Assembly: GCA_964247055.1 (NCBI GenBank)
Contig: OZ176054.1
Location: 9,424,001-9,488,000, forward strand
Source: Paragordius varius
Taxonomy: Eukaryota; Nematomorpha
DNA length: 64,000 nucleotides
Direction of reading: 5' to 3'
Shown here: positions 10,130-22,397 of the stretch, in pieces
Layout: every line of letters begins with the position of its first letter
Numbering within the stretch: position 1 is the first letter of the stretch
The notes under the pieces: model-generated
The model's input: only the letters and a program-made list of their open reading frames with translations
Database searches by the model: none
What the model was told of the DNA's origin: nothing
Translations under genes and position numbers: made by a program

Positions 10130-12828
10130 GAAGATATATAAAAATAAATCGAAAATGCTGGCTTTGTGATCTGTTTCCGGAAAACCGTCGAATCCTAACG
10201 AAAAAATATAATCATTAATGAATGCTCCGACAATAGCTTAGTTTTTTTTTTAATTAGGCCCCAGTTCGGGCCCGCCCCGTGTAAAAAATGTTTTTTTTGA
10301 AAACAGAAGTCCACAAAAATCATGTCTTTGAGAATTTTCCGAAAATCGTGTTGGACCATTCGATTTCACATATGATTTTTTTTGCTTTTTTTTCAATTGC
10401 GCCGATCGCTCGCTTTTTTAATTTAGGCCCTCTGTTTACCCCTCCCCCCCGTAAAACGTTTTTTTACAGCTAAACCAAGTCCACAAAAATAATTTTTTGA
10501 TTCTATTTTTGGTAAAGGGTATGAGACCGTAAATATTCATTATTAATTCCATGTACACCTTGTTAAAAAGCAAAAATTTTAGTCGTACGTTTTTTATATT
10601 GGCTGCTGGGTAAGGAGATACCCGCTAAAAACTGCCCCGTCATATCGAAATAGCGTGCCTTTGGGGCTAAATATCAGAAAACCTATTAGGCTATATGAGT
10701 TCAATAGGTGCTTAAAATATGACCCGTAACAAGGCAAAAATTCAAATCGTGCGGTGTTTTAAAACTAGCCGTTAATTGGGCCCTTCACGCCTTGAATGCG
10801 CCACCATAGAATGATTTTTTAGTTTTGAGACAAATTTTCCAAAAACTAATGAGAGCATATGGAATCAATCATGATTCCAGGTATAGGCAAAAATTAAATC
10901 AAGCGGTTTTTTGTATCAGCCTCTGGGTAGGGAGCTACCCACCTAAAATTACGCCACCACGAAATTGCGTTGTTTAGGAGTTAATTTTCAGAAATCAGGC
11001 CACATAAGTTTAATAAGGGGCTAAAATTTTCACCGTTAAAAGGCAAAAATTTAAGTTGAGCGGTTTTTTTAAAATTAGCCGTTATAGGCCCTTTACACCC
11101 TAAAAAATGCGCTATCATTGAACTATTTTTTAGTTTTGAAGCCATTCTTCCAAAAACTATTAAGAACATAAGGAATAATGATTCCAGGTATTTCCCTATA
11201 AAGGCAAAAATCTTTTATCGAACGTCTTTTTTTATTGGCTTCTGGGCAGGAGACCCGCCTACAACTGCGCCACCTTCTCGATACAGCGTGACTTTGGAGG
11301 CAAATTTTAGGAAACTATCAGGCCATAGAGTTCAATAAGGGTTTGAAATGTTACCCGTAAAAAGGCAAAATTTAGATAGAGCGGTTCTATTAAATTACCC
11401 CTTAATTAGGTCCTTGCCCTGAAAGCCACCATAAGATGACTTTTCGGTTTTGAGGCAATTTTACGAAAATCTTACGAGAGAATATGGAATCAATCATGAT
11501 CAGGTATTACCCGAATTAAGGTAAAAATTACAATCGAGCATTTTTTGGTTTCGCCCCTGATTAGGAGGCTATCTACGGAAAACTGCGTCACTATATCGAT
11601 ACAGCTTGCCTTTGGAGCCAAATTTCAGAAAACCTATGAGACTATGTGAGTAAGGGCCTAAAATATTTATTACCTCTTAAAAAACAAATATTTTAGTATA
11701 GAGGATTTTTTCAATTAGTCTCTAAGTAAAGTTTTATCCCTGAAAAATGCGCCATCATAGATCAATTTTTTAGTTTTGAAGCAATATATTCAAGAACTTA
11801 TAGGAACATTTGGAATCCATGATAATTTCAGATATTCCCCATATAAAAGCAAAAATTTTGCCCGACGGTTTTTTATACTTGCCTCTGGGTAAGGAGCTAT
11901 CCGCCAAAAACTGCTTTACTATATAGAAATTGCGTTGTTTTGAAGCTAATTTACAGAATTATAAAGCCATATGAGCTCATTAAAAGCTTGAAGTATAACC
12001 CGTAATTAGGAAAAAATTAAGGTCAGGCGTTTTCTTTAGCCGTTAATTTGGGACCTTTATGTTTTAAAAATACGCCATCATATAATGATTATATAGTGTT
12101 GAGATATTTTTTCGAATAACCCAAAAAGTTCAATAAAGGTTTTAAATAATACCCATAAAAAGGTAAAAATTATAGTATAACGGTTTTTTCCGTTGGCCGT
12201 CAATTTGGGGCCTTCACAACAGTAACCATTATATTAGCATGAATGCACAGTTTTGAAAATCCTATGAGATCATACTATTAAATAATATTACGAAATAATC
12301 GACATATATGGATCACAATTTTGTGAGCCCTTTATTCAAATAGCGGCTTCGCAGGCTCCAATCCAATTAAGTGTAAGCCATGTATGCCTACTCCATAAGG
12401 ACAAATTACGCTCATTACAGCATCAATTGCATCACAGGTTATGCATTAATATATATACATATATATAAGAATTTTAGATATGTGTGTAGGTCAAACCTCA
12501 TTACTCCATAAGGACAAAATTATACATGTCTTTTTTTATTTATAATATATCAGATGTCAAAAATAAAGCTTTTTTTTGCACGCTTCTCCAATGATTGCAC
12601 AAGTTTTTTGGTACTTAGTAGATCATGCTGAATAAATATTTTTTTGTTAACATTATTTAAATATGGTGGGCTTAGGGATTTTATACCCTTAACCGGCTCA
12701 ACAATATGTTTTTTAGGCTATTTTTGGCCACAATATGAGATCATACGCGTATATAGGCAAAAAATTTGCCCCCCTAATAAGTCCAAACGACTTCCTTGGG
12801 CTGCTTAGATTCCCGAGATTTACGCTAG
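10130..12828 (+). mobile_element. Helitron-like non-autonomous element, copy H1 (2.7 kb)
   Basis: This is the longest of four related copies. It opens with a degraded version of the family 5' end, then GAAAATGCTGGCTTTGTGAT and the left domain shared with the copies at 22968, 46498 and 52534. It carries a tandem array (10570-12230), then the right domain (GATCATACTATTAAATAAT, a CCACATATGTGGAT-like block, AAGTCC...GACTT) and ends CGAGATTTACGCTAG followed by T. A 3' end of CTRR, a hairpin about 12 nt upstream and insertion before T are hallmarks of Helitrons. No Rep/helicase ORF is present. The stretch 12350-12760 is absent from the short copies and may be a separate insertion. Confidence 0.65.
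10570..12230 (+). repeat. Tandem array of about 160-bp monomers in alternating types
   Basis: A landmark close to AAGGCAAAAATT followed by GCGGTTTTTT recurs at about 10572, 10735, 10886, 11040, 11203, 11362, 11519, 11682, 11848, 12008 and 12160, a spacing of 151-166 bp. Two monomer types alternate through most of the array. Type A continues with GCCTCTGGGTAAGGAGCTA and type B with TAGCCGTTAATTGGGCCCTT, so the higher-order unit is a dimer of about 320 bp. Monomers are diverged, so the array is not recent. It lies inside Helitron-like copy H1. Confidence 0.75.
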
Positions 12829-12999
12829 TAATATAGTAAATCTATTTATTATTAACAGCATTATTATCAATTAATATCAGCTCAATATGTGATTTTATCA
12901 TATTGACATTTTTGATGCTTTTTTGGGTTGCAATAGTACACTATTGAAACTAGATGGCCCACAAGTTTTCCGGAAGTTCTGAACTTAAAATTTCAGGAA
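12829..12999. other. Spacer, nothing recognised
   Basis: Short AT-rich spacer to the right of Helitron-like copy H1. Confidence 0.4.
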
Positions 13000-13140
13000 C
13001 TTGCATTTTTTCAAAACCCAATCTTCACAGGGGGTAGGGCAAAACTTAGGGTCTAATTCAAAAAAGGGCATAGCCACATTCGGCGTATTAATAAATGAAA
13101 ATATAGTTTTTACTTTGGAATCGGAATGGGCTTATCCGTG
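13000..13140. repeat. Dispersed repeat shared with 55856-55970
   Basis: The order of blocks (GGGGTAGGGCAAAACTTAGG, GTATTAATAAATGAAAA, then a GGAATGGGCTTATCCG-like end) parallels 55856-55970, where the same region adjoins repeat R2. It is probably an extension of that family. A 102-codon ORF running through it is not supported by any domain. Confidence 0.4.
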
Positions 13141-13244
13141 TTCCAGCCTATCTCAAAGCTCACACCTCTTATATTTATCAATATCTAGATTTAACATATA
13201 TTTTAAATTAATATCGCGCAATATCGGCATTTTTACGTTTATCT

Positions 13245-13690
13245 CAATACTTTATTACCTTGAAAGTTACATTGGTCAAAATTTAAATCAAACATTTCAT
13301 GTAACATAAAACTTATATTTTTTACAATTTTGTGACTTTAAGAGTGTAAAACAGGGACAGCTCCAAAACACGGTTGAAACGAACAGCTGATATTGAAATC
13401 AAATTATCTCTTTTTTGGTATAATGTAGCCTGAGAGCATTTTAAAGTTAATTATTTACATTTTATAATTATAATATGCATTTATTTGCCTGTTGCATTGG
13501 CGATTTAAAAAAACAAAAAAATGGCGGAAAATGAGAGGATTTTTTTCATTTTTTTGAATATTTTTTTGTACAATTCGCCTAAAAGACTAATGAAAGCATA
13601 TTTTTAAATTCGGTCGGCGTAATATTAAATGCTTTTTATGTTTAAATTCTCTAAGATATAAAACTACCCCAAAAGGTAATGAAGTGTAAA
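13245..13690 (+). repeat. R1 MITE copy d
   Basis: A near full-length R1 copy. It opens with ACTTTATTACCTTGAAAG, then GGGACAGCTCCAAAACACGG, AAACGAACAGCTGATATTG, GCATTTATTTGCCTGTTGCA and AATGGCGGAAAATGAGAGGA, and ends TAAAACTACCCCAAAAGGTA-ATGAAGTGT. It gives a good reference for the family. R2-like sequence follows at 13720-13830. Confidence 0.65.
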
Positions 13691-14059
13691 TAGAACCACC
13701 CCATTTTTAAAGGGGAATATCTTTCGGATTCTAGATCTAAAATATTAGTAAAAAATGTTGTTTTTCTCTCTATATGTAGTTTATGATATATTTTAGTGTT
13801 TTCTAACACTCCGATTCAAATTGGATTTTTTAAAAACTACTGAAGAAAACGGTGCTAATTTAAATTTATGCGTCTTACTTAATAAAAATTATATAAATAT
13901 GGCAATATTCCAACTAAAATTTTGTTTCGAAAAAAAAGTTCCATCTCAAACTATATCGACGCCATTTTTATTTTACAAAATATTTGCAAAATATCGTTTT
14001 CGTTAGGTTTTAAGGGTAAAATTAAAGCTAATTTTTTATTTAAATTACATCTTACATTG

Positions 14060-15013
14060 AATAAAAAAAACAGTTTATTTTGTATTATTTTTTAATTTTA
14101 CCAGTGCACACATGTCACGTTGCTTATACCTTTCGGTTTTAGCTTAAAATAAGTAATATCAAGTATTTTTGAATAAATATTTTTATATATTTCGGTTTAT
14201 TGATGTTATATAAGTGCACAATTTTGCCATGGTTATTTAATTTTAAACAGGCCTGGGGTATTTAAATGCCCCAATTTGAATTGAAGGACTAAAATGAATG
14301 TGATGTATCCAAGTGTTAATTAAGCGATTAGTCACCAAAAAATTATAATTTAAAACTTGATTTTAAATTGAGATATCTAAATAGCCCAGACATTTAAATT
14401 GATTTTTAAAAAAACCTGAAAGCACCGGGTCCAATTCAAATGTAAGCTTCTATCCAAATTAAAATTATAGAAATAAGCCAAAACATCTAAATGAAATTTA
14501 GTTTTCAAAAAAATTTTCTTATCGAACTACATGGACGGCCTAAAATTTGGTTTACTTTTTATTAAAATAAAATTAGAAAAAAGGGTATATTTTGCATTAT
14601 TTTTATATTTGGCTTATGCGCGTTGGCTAAATTTTTTACTTTGGGATTTTACATCTGAATATTTTCTAATAAGTATTTTTAAATATTTTTGTTATATTTC
14701 GGTTCATTTAGGTTATATGGAAACTTTTGACATGGTTTCAGTTTATTCCAACTTTTTTAAAATAATTAATTTTCAAACTTTAACACATCGATACAACACA
14801 TTCATTTTAGTTCTTCGACTCGAATTGAGGTAGTTGGATACCCCAGTTTTAAATAAATACTTAAAAAATATAGAAGGAATCGAAATCATAATTTGCACTT
14901 ACACACCAAAAATAAACCGGTATATAAAAAATGTATTCAAAAATACTAGATAATACTTATTTTAAGTTAAAATCCAAATGTAATTTAGTCAAGATAACAT
15001 GTGTGCATTGGTA
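14060..15013. mobile_element. R5 inverted-repeat element
   Basis: The left arm (about 14100-14330) and right arm (about 14770-15013) are reverse complements. Outer ends read GCACACATGT and ACATGTGTGC. Inward come TTAAAATAAGTAATATCAAG, AGTATTTTTGAATAAATAT, the CTGGGGTATTTAAATGCCCC region and TGATGTATCCAAGTGTTAA, each matched on the other side. The interior (14590-14720) contains a second direct copy of left-arm sequence, so the element is internally duplicated. No transposase is seen. Related fragments lie at 4034-4240 and 15270-15370. Confidence 0.65.
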
Positions 15014-15269
15014 AATCAAAAAATAAACAAAATAAACTACTTTTTCTATTTCTATCAATTTTAGATGTAATTTAAATTTTATCTTTAACCTTACTTTTAA
15101 AGAACACGATATTTTCAAAAATTTTATAAAATATGGCGCCGAAGTAGTGAACATGAAACTTTTTTTTCTAAACAAAATTATATTCAGATGTCTTGTCTTA
15201 TTTAAATAATTAGGATATAAGCATTAATTTAAATAAGGACCATTTTTTGCAGTAATTTTTTATATATAT

Positions 15270-15370
15270 TAATTTAAATTTAGTCTGGGGTATTTAGAAA
15301 CTCCAATTTGAATCGAAGTAATCGAAGAACTGAAATGTTTAAGTGTTAACCAAAGATGTGCAAATTTTGC
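15270..15370. repeat. R5 terminal fragment
   Basis: Contains GTCTGGGGTATTTAGAAACT, CCAATTTGAATCGAAG and GAACTGAAATGTTTAAGTGT, matching the left-arm interior of the R5 element in direct orientation. Confidence 0.45.
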
Positions 15371-15700
15371 CATTTTTTGATGTGGAGCATTGCCCCAAAA
15401 ATGTAAGAAACTTTTTTAAACAACTCTTAAGCCATAAAAAAAGCATCATTACTATTGATGCATTCTTTCTATTTGAATATATTCCCATACATATAATGTG
15501 AAGAAGTTGTCACAAAAGTGTAAATAACTTTCTTACTCACAAGTGCCAAAACCTAAGGCACAATATTAATTCTGATACATTTTACTATCAAGATAAATAT
15601 ATTTCACGATTATTTTGTCGAGACTGTAATGCGTAAATGAGCTTTAAAAAATTATATTTTGATATCACAATATTAAATAATGAATGAATAAATTTTTAGC

Positions 15701-18700
15701 ATGGAAAGCGAAGCACAAAATTTGCTTCAAAGCATTATTGAAGGAGATTCTTTTAATCAGAACTTGCGTAAATTTTTAAATTAATCTTGATAAGCTGATG
15801 AAATAAATGAGGTATCTGTTGATTATCCCAGTCAATTCTTAAATGGAACTTTAACCTTTGAGGAGTATCAACATCTGCTTGAATATGGATCCAATGACGA
15901 AGAGGATGGTATTATTTTTATTTATTATTAGATAGGTTTTCTTTAAGCGATGAAGATTGGCTTCCGTCAGACAAGAAAAATGTCCAAGAAACAGAGAAAA
16001 GGGAACGCTCACGCATAAAAAGAAGTAATCTTCCCAAACATCTTCAAGGATTAATGGGGACTGCAAATTTACAATGGGCTAATGGCCACATTTCTGAGGC
16101 TTTTAAAATATGTATGGAGATTATCAGGTTCTTAATAATTTAATATGTTTCTTTGCTTAACTACAATACTACAACGAAATTAGTTTAAAGTCCAATGTTA
16201 TTATTTGCTATATGATCGATTAATGAATTTATTGTTTTTTGGCATTTCAATTAAAATATAAAATGACACTATAGTTATCTCGCAAATCCATTTTTCAGCG
16301 AAAAATATTTTCGTTTGGTATTTAGGGTGGCCACATTTGATATCTAGGGTTGTTGGCGATTAAAGTGGATATTGGTTGTTTAATGCCGGCTTTTTTTTCT
16401 CCTTTTAGGATATTTTCCTCATAACTGCAATTTAGGGGCGGGGGGTGAGGTTTCATTTAGTAAATAATTTTAACTCTTTATTAATTTTAATAAATCATCC
16501 GGCTTATGAAAAAGTGGGCCCAATTTGTGGGATATGTGGCCTAATTCTTATATATTGTTTACCTTATGTACTAGATGTCTTTTATTGTTAATAATAATTT
16601 TATTAAGGATTAATTGTGGTCGCTTAAAATATTCATCAAAATGTGGTATAAATTATTTAACTCTTTTATTTTCATTTAATTTTGAGATATTTTGATTATT
16701 TATTTTCACAACTTATAATATCCGCAAACATTGGTATAACACTGGACACTCTGCATTTTTAACCTTATATTTTATTGTATCCTCGAAAAGTTTTTGATTA
16801 CCTTTGCCTCTTATGATAGTTTTATACCCTTGAGCCAATTAAAATTTAAATGTCTAATAAGTATTTAAAGTGTTGAGCTAAATTTAAAAATCTTCCTTGA
16901 AAAATTTTAAAAATTAAAAAATCCTCATCTCTAACTTTTTTTAAAAATTTTTAATCAATACAACCGGCAAATAAATGCATATTATGGTTTAAAAAAGGAA
17001 ATTAACTAACTTCAGAAAACTTTCAGATTTTTATAGTAAATTGATACTCATAGATTTTAATATCAGTTGTTTGTTTCAATCGTGTTTCGGAGCTATCACC
17101 TGAGATTTAAGAAAATTCTTAAAATAATAGCTTTCTTATACAGGTATACAGACTTTAATATTAAATCTTAACCAAAACGTTTTTCATAGTAGTTTTTGTG
17201 TATAATATAACTTAAAAATGTTATCTGCAAAAAAATATAAAATAAAAAAGTATTAAACTGTTAAAAAGAATTCTAGCAAATTATTGTAAAAAAGTTGTTA
17301 TTAATATATTACATTTTATGGGTTTTAGTTCGTGTCCTTCGGCACATGAACCGTATAGCCTTTTAAGCGTTTTATACAAAGAAACGGGTGAACCCCAAAA
17401 AGCTTTACAAAATGCCATTATAGCAGCTAATCTTGATACAAGCCTCGATCCCAATCGATGGATAAAACTGGCCGAACATTATATGGATGATGGTCAAACT
17501 GTTGAGGCTCTAAAATATACTCGAAAGGTTTACATTTTTTTTATAAAAATATATTTTTATTATATTTTTATATATAATTTTATTAAATATATTTACAATA
17601 TTGTTTGAAACATTTTAATTGTATGCCTTTTTAGGGTGTCTTGCGAATTTTCACAATTTTTTTATAACACTCTACTTTAAATCTAATCATAATTCCACAA
17701 AATATTCCTTCACTCTAATTTGTATTTTAATAATATTATTTTCAATATACAAGGGACTGTAGTATAAAAAGTGCTATGTTTTTACATTATCTCCTATATT
17801 ATTTATATCAAACAAGTGTAGACAAACGTAAAAAACCATTGAAAATCGAAATGAATAAATTCTTATATTGATCGATCCCTTATAATAATAATATCACTAA
17901 TAATATGTGTTTTAGGTACTGTGTCTTTTGTATTCAAACGATTTTCGAATCGTCTAATATAACCGGAAGTACTTTTTTTGTTAGATTTTACTTTTAGAAC
18001 CGGTGCAGAAATTGTTTTAAAAGGAGGATAAAACCAATATTATTTTGAAATTTGACTGTAGCGGCTTACGAAATAATTGGAAACTTAACATGCAATTATG
18101 CGCACAACATCTTGGTAAAATTGATTTTTCGCAAATAATTTTTTGGAGAATAGTCTATTCAATTTAAAACGAACAAGAATACATTGTTTTACGGTCTTAT
18201 GTTGAAATCTATTAAATGGTTATAAATGCTCGCATATATTCTTTAAATGCGACCCGCCATTATATTTTGAGTTCAAAATGCGGCCCACGAAGCCATTTGT
18301 GTTTGACACCCCTGAACTTTAAAGATATGTTTTTCAAATTTTTTATGTCTTTCTGTTTATTGCCAATAATATTGATTAATTACAATTTACAAATGTTTCA
18401 TATTATATTTGATATTATTTATTTTTTAGGCAATCACTTCCCTTCGTTATAAGATTAAACGCGATAACAATGAACAAGATATTTTTCTACTTATCAGTTT
18501 GTGTTTTAATTGCGCTTTAGAGGAAGAAAAATTGAGTTTTCGAAAAGCTCTACAAGGTTTCATTTATTATATTTTTAAATGAGTAATTGTGCATAAATTT
18601 GTGTGAATTCAGTTAAAAATTAGTAAAAAGGTTATTTATTATTAAAACATTTATTGCTTCCCTTAATTGTTTTAACATAAATTTAACTTTAATAATTTTT

Positions 18701-21700
18701 TAGCTTATGAACAACTGTATCAGTACATGCTTAAATTCCGTGTATTCAATCATCCCGAAATCAAAGAACAAAACGTTATCGTTAAAATTGCTCAATTACT
18801 GCAATCACAGAAGAATGATGCACAAGCCTACAAAAGCTTACAAGCTATTTTTGTCAAATATCCCGTCGGGGATATAGATCATACAATCATTAATCTTTAT
18901 CTTGATGTTGCGGTAAATATATTAACTAACTAACTAACATGATTTAATTGTCAATAATCTATCTGACCTATGATTTTAATTTGATTAACGATTGTTTAAT
19001 TAAACTATTCACAAAAATGACTACAAATGTACTCTGAAATCAAACTGCTTAGTTCCAATTATATTTTTTTCTATTACGTAATCGGGTTGTTTTAGGGGTT
19101 AAGTTAAACCCTTGCACTTTAATTTAAACCAAACTATATTTTCAATAATTTTAGATAAAAACCGGAAATTATTTTGAAGTTCTTATCATACTTGGTAAAG
19201 TTTGTGCAATAGATTTTCTCTCACCTGCTCTCGTAAAATCGAATGTCGATTTCATCGATAGTTTTGCCAATAGACATATCAACCTACCTAGTAATTTACC
19301 GATCGATCTGCAATGTAAATTAGGCATTGCTCTTATTTTGTTGCAAAAGAAACCGCAATATAACTTTTTCGATGAACTATATTCTTTTCATGAAAATGAG
19401 GGTTTATACACCAAACTCCTGAACGAAATTGAACAAACGTTATTGAGTCTTGAACCAAATATGTTTGGTGATTTATACATAGATCTTATAGAGGCTTATA
19501 AAATAAAACCTGATATTGATATAGCCAATAATGCCACCTTACACCCAACAAAATTGGATTCATCAACATTCGCATATCGAATTCGTGATCTACATTTAAA
19601 AAAATCTTTGACTTTATTTTATAAACTACTAGGCATAACAACGCCCAATTTATCGGAATTGATTCAATCACGAAAAAAAAATAACTGGTCCCATTTCGAA
19701 ACCCAACTTAACGCTACTAATTATGTCGATATCCCAGGTATATGGCTTTCATTTTCCGAAGTTTTGGAGTATTTGAATTATCTTTCTCTGGCTCTTGAGG
19801 CGATTGAAAAAGTGCTAGCCATAATTCCTAATCATTTTATTGCAAAATTTAAGTACCGCACACTTAACAAAAAATTGGGGATTGAATTACCCATTAACAC
19901 GGTGGAAAAAACTTCTTTTGATGCCGTAAATCAAACATCAAACCTAAATGAGATTAAGGATTTAGGGAATGAACTAAACATGTTCCCATACCCCGCTCCC
20001 TATTATACCTTGCAATATTTTTCGAATCTCAATGATCTCGACCTACTTGAAGAATGTTTGAAAGAATGTCAAAATCTCGAATTACAAATGCATATTCATC
20101 AACATAATAACACCAGTGCACTCATGTTACCTGCTAATCGTACAACTGAAAATATATATCTTGAACGTTTTATAAATTATTCCATAATTTCATACGTAGG
20201 TATGGGCCTTTCCATTATCTATTCACTGGCGCTCGATAATACGGATGAGAGGTGCCTAATACCCAAATCATTTATTCAAAGGCATTTACATGCAACGAAA
20301 ATGAGATTACAGCATGATACTCATCATGGTGATATGTCGTCCGGTTTAAATCATACGCCCTTAACAAATGAAAAATATAGTATGGGATCAAAACGTGGTT
20401 ATTATATCATGAATTTGGCTAAAAAATTGTTTGAACGAATGATTGATACGTTAACTAAGCTTGTATTACAGCAAGAAAGCTATATGCGTGATAATGAAAA
20501 CTTTGAAAATCAAGAGGGGGCTAAATTTATACATGATACCCTAAATACTCTCTTATTTTTGTTATTGTGTGGCGCGGGATATCGAAATTTATTTTGCAAC
20601 AAAGATATAAGAAAACAATTAAAGTACAATGTAACATTCCTAGCCATTAAGCTTAACAATTGGCCGCTGACCATGGAATTTTTAAGAATGTTTATACGGG
20701 AAACTGATACAGGCATAAATAATGTCCAAATTAGTGACAGTACTTTATCAACAGATCAAATGATTTCGTTAACCGAATCGACTCATAAATATCGAGCCGT
20801 ATATGTGTTAAATACTAGCTTACTCAATACCTTAATTTACGTTTTTAATAAGACCCTATACCCAAGTGGAGATATGGAGGATGCATGCTTTAAAACTCCA
20901 TTCGCCGAAATGAATCTCACTGAGTCTCGGTCCTCACATGAACCCATAAATCCATCGGTAGTTAAGTTAAAGACAAACCTATATAATTTTAATGGCATAT
21001 ACAGGCTAATACGTTCCCGTTTAAACCAATGTGTCAATAGCTCTCGAGTTGTCGGACCAACTTACGAACCGTTGAATCAATTGATGGTGCTGACACACGA
21101 ACTTTTACATTCTTTTGCACTTGCTTCTATAAACATGAGCATTGGATATCATGGATCTGCCCTCTCTGAGTGCCGTAATTTACTTGTTTTGGCCCATAAA
21201 ATTCGATCCTTTCTGACACTTAACCCGGAATGTTTAAACATTTATTTTGGCCCGGATGAAATGGATCACATAGAGGCTCAAACATATTTCATGTTAGGGG
21301 TCTGTTTACTTAATCATTCCTGTAAACCGTATACCCTACATCGCCAAGCTCCTATATTTTTAGGGTTTCCCTCGCTCGACGCCCAAAAAGCATACGAGGA
21401 TTGTGCCAAAATTTTGGCTCCGTACATACCTATAACATATGCTTTTATCTGTTTTTCAATGTATCGATCCTTGAGAGTCGGTGAATATATTCGGGAAAAT
21501 GTTGAAAAAGATCAAACTTCAAGCATTGATGAAAAAAATAACCTATGTTTACAGCAAGAAGTGTTATATAATATTGGACGCGCATTTCATCAAGTTAATA
21601 TGATACCCCAAGCCTTGCATTATTATGAAGAGGCTTTATCCGTACCGCCAGCGCGTTTACAATCCCCTTCAACAGACGCCAACATTAAAAAAAAAATTAG

Positions 21701-21818
21701 TAAGGTTTTTACCTATGATCTCACAAAACACATAGCTTTCAATTTGCGAGCCATATATATGAACTCTGAATCCTATGATATGGCTTCCTATATAACACAG
21801 AAATATTTGCAAGAATGA
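15701..21818 (+). CDS. GTF3C3: General transcription factor 3C polypeptide 3 (TFIIIC102-like, TPR protein)
   Basis: TFIIIC subunit with tetratricopeptide repeats; the family recruits TFIIIB to RNA polymerase III promoters in the nucleus. Inferred exons: 15701-15767, 15795-15908, 15932-16127, 17329-17527, 18430-18556, 18704-18912 and 19155-21818, all joined in frame, 1191 codons. Exon 3 carries LPKHLQGLMGTANLQWANG and ICMEIIS, which align with the family signature LP..LRGLMGEAN.RFA.G....A...CMEIIR. Exon 4 continues SAHEPYSLLSVLYKETGEPQ as a TPR, with a residue count across the 1.2-kb intron equal to that remembered for the human protein. The long last exon holds LPIDLQCKLGIALILL and MFGDLYIDLIEAY, also family blocks, and later TPRs near its end. 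It is longer than human GTF3C3 (886 aa). AATAAA overlaps the stop (21818-21823). Introns 1 and 2 are only 27 and 23 nt. Confidence 0.92.
15768..15931 (+). other. Two ultrashort introns of GTF3C3 (27 and 23 nt) around exon 2
   Basis: Intron 1 (15768-15794) runs GTAAAT...GATAAG and contains in-frame stops, so the 22-codon exon 1 needs it removed to continue. Intron 2 (15909-15931) runs GTATTA...TTATTAG, and its length of 23 nt would shift the frame if kept. Removing both gives one frame through DEINEVSVDYPSQFLN into the conserved block of exon 3. Neither has room for a separate branch site and polypyrimidine tract of ordinary spacing. Confidence 0.75.
16785..17110 (-). repeat. R1 MITE copy e in GTF3C3 intron 3
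   Basis: A reverse-orientation, diverged R1 copy: GATTACCTTTGCC, GATAGTTTTATACCCTTGAG, GGCAAATAAATGCATATTAT and AATATCAGTTGTTTGTTTCA, then CAATCGTGTTTCGGAGCTAT. The outer part beyond 17110 is not recognisable. Confidence 0.55.
18215..18313. repeat. hAT-type MITE end in GTF3C3 intron 4
   Basis: Sequence ending GTGTTTGACACCCCTG, preceded by GCGGCCCACGAAGCC, has the look of a hAT element terminus, the complement of the common CAGGGGTGTCAAAC start. I could not find the opposite end within the intron, so this is probably a truncated copy. Confidence 0.45.
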
Positions 21819-21823
21819 ATAAA

Positions 21824-22356
21824 TAATTATTAATTTATAACTTTGCTAATACTTTTACAATCCTTATTTCTACATAAGATATGTATGTGCAAAGATGACA
21901 ATATAATACGAATACTTTTAAACGTTTTATAGGAGTTGTAGACTATAAATATGTTTGTCATTTTTTCAAGTGTTTAATTTGATAGCAGGTATCAACTATA
22001 GATAAAGCTTCATTTCCTTAACTCGTATAAATATTACTATACGAAAAAAATATATTTATAACTCAAAATTATGCAAATATGACCGTTGCTTTTGTTTTAC
22101 TTGGAACCTTTTTTCCAAAAACTTGTCAAACATATATCACTATATATACATATATACGAGATTTGCATTTAAAGCAAAAATTTGCCATTTACCATAGTTT
22201 TCCTACGTAGGATCTTTGGTATTAAGAAAAAAAGTTTAATATATTGTTTAAAGTTTAAACCTTCTAAAAAAGCATTAATCCTAAGTCCAATGTACTTTTG
22301 TTGGAATGATGTTTATCTAACAGAGTTCACATCTTATTCCTACAGTAGTTTTTTTC

Positions 22357-22397
<41 letters not shown>

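Noticed and set aside
13001-13309. ORF of 102 codons
   Set aside because: It spans the junction of two repeat families (the R2-like segment and R1 copy d) and shows no domain.
14531-14833. ORF of 100 codons rich in Phe, Tyr and Leu
   Set aside because: It lies wholly inside the R5 inverted-repeat element. The hydrophobic composition follows from the AT-rich sequence.
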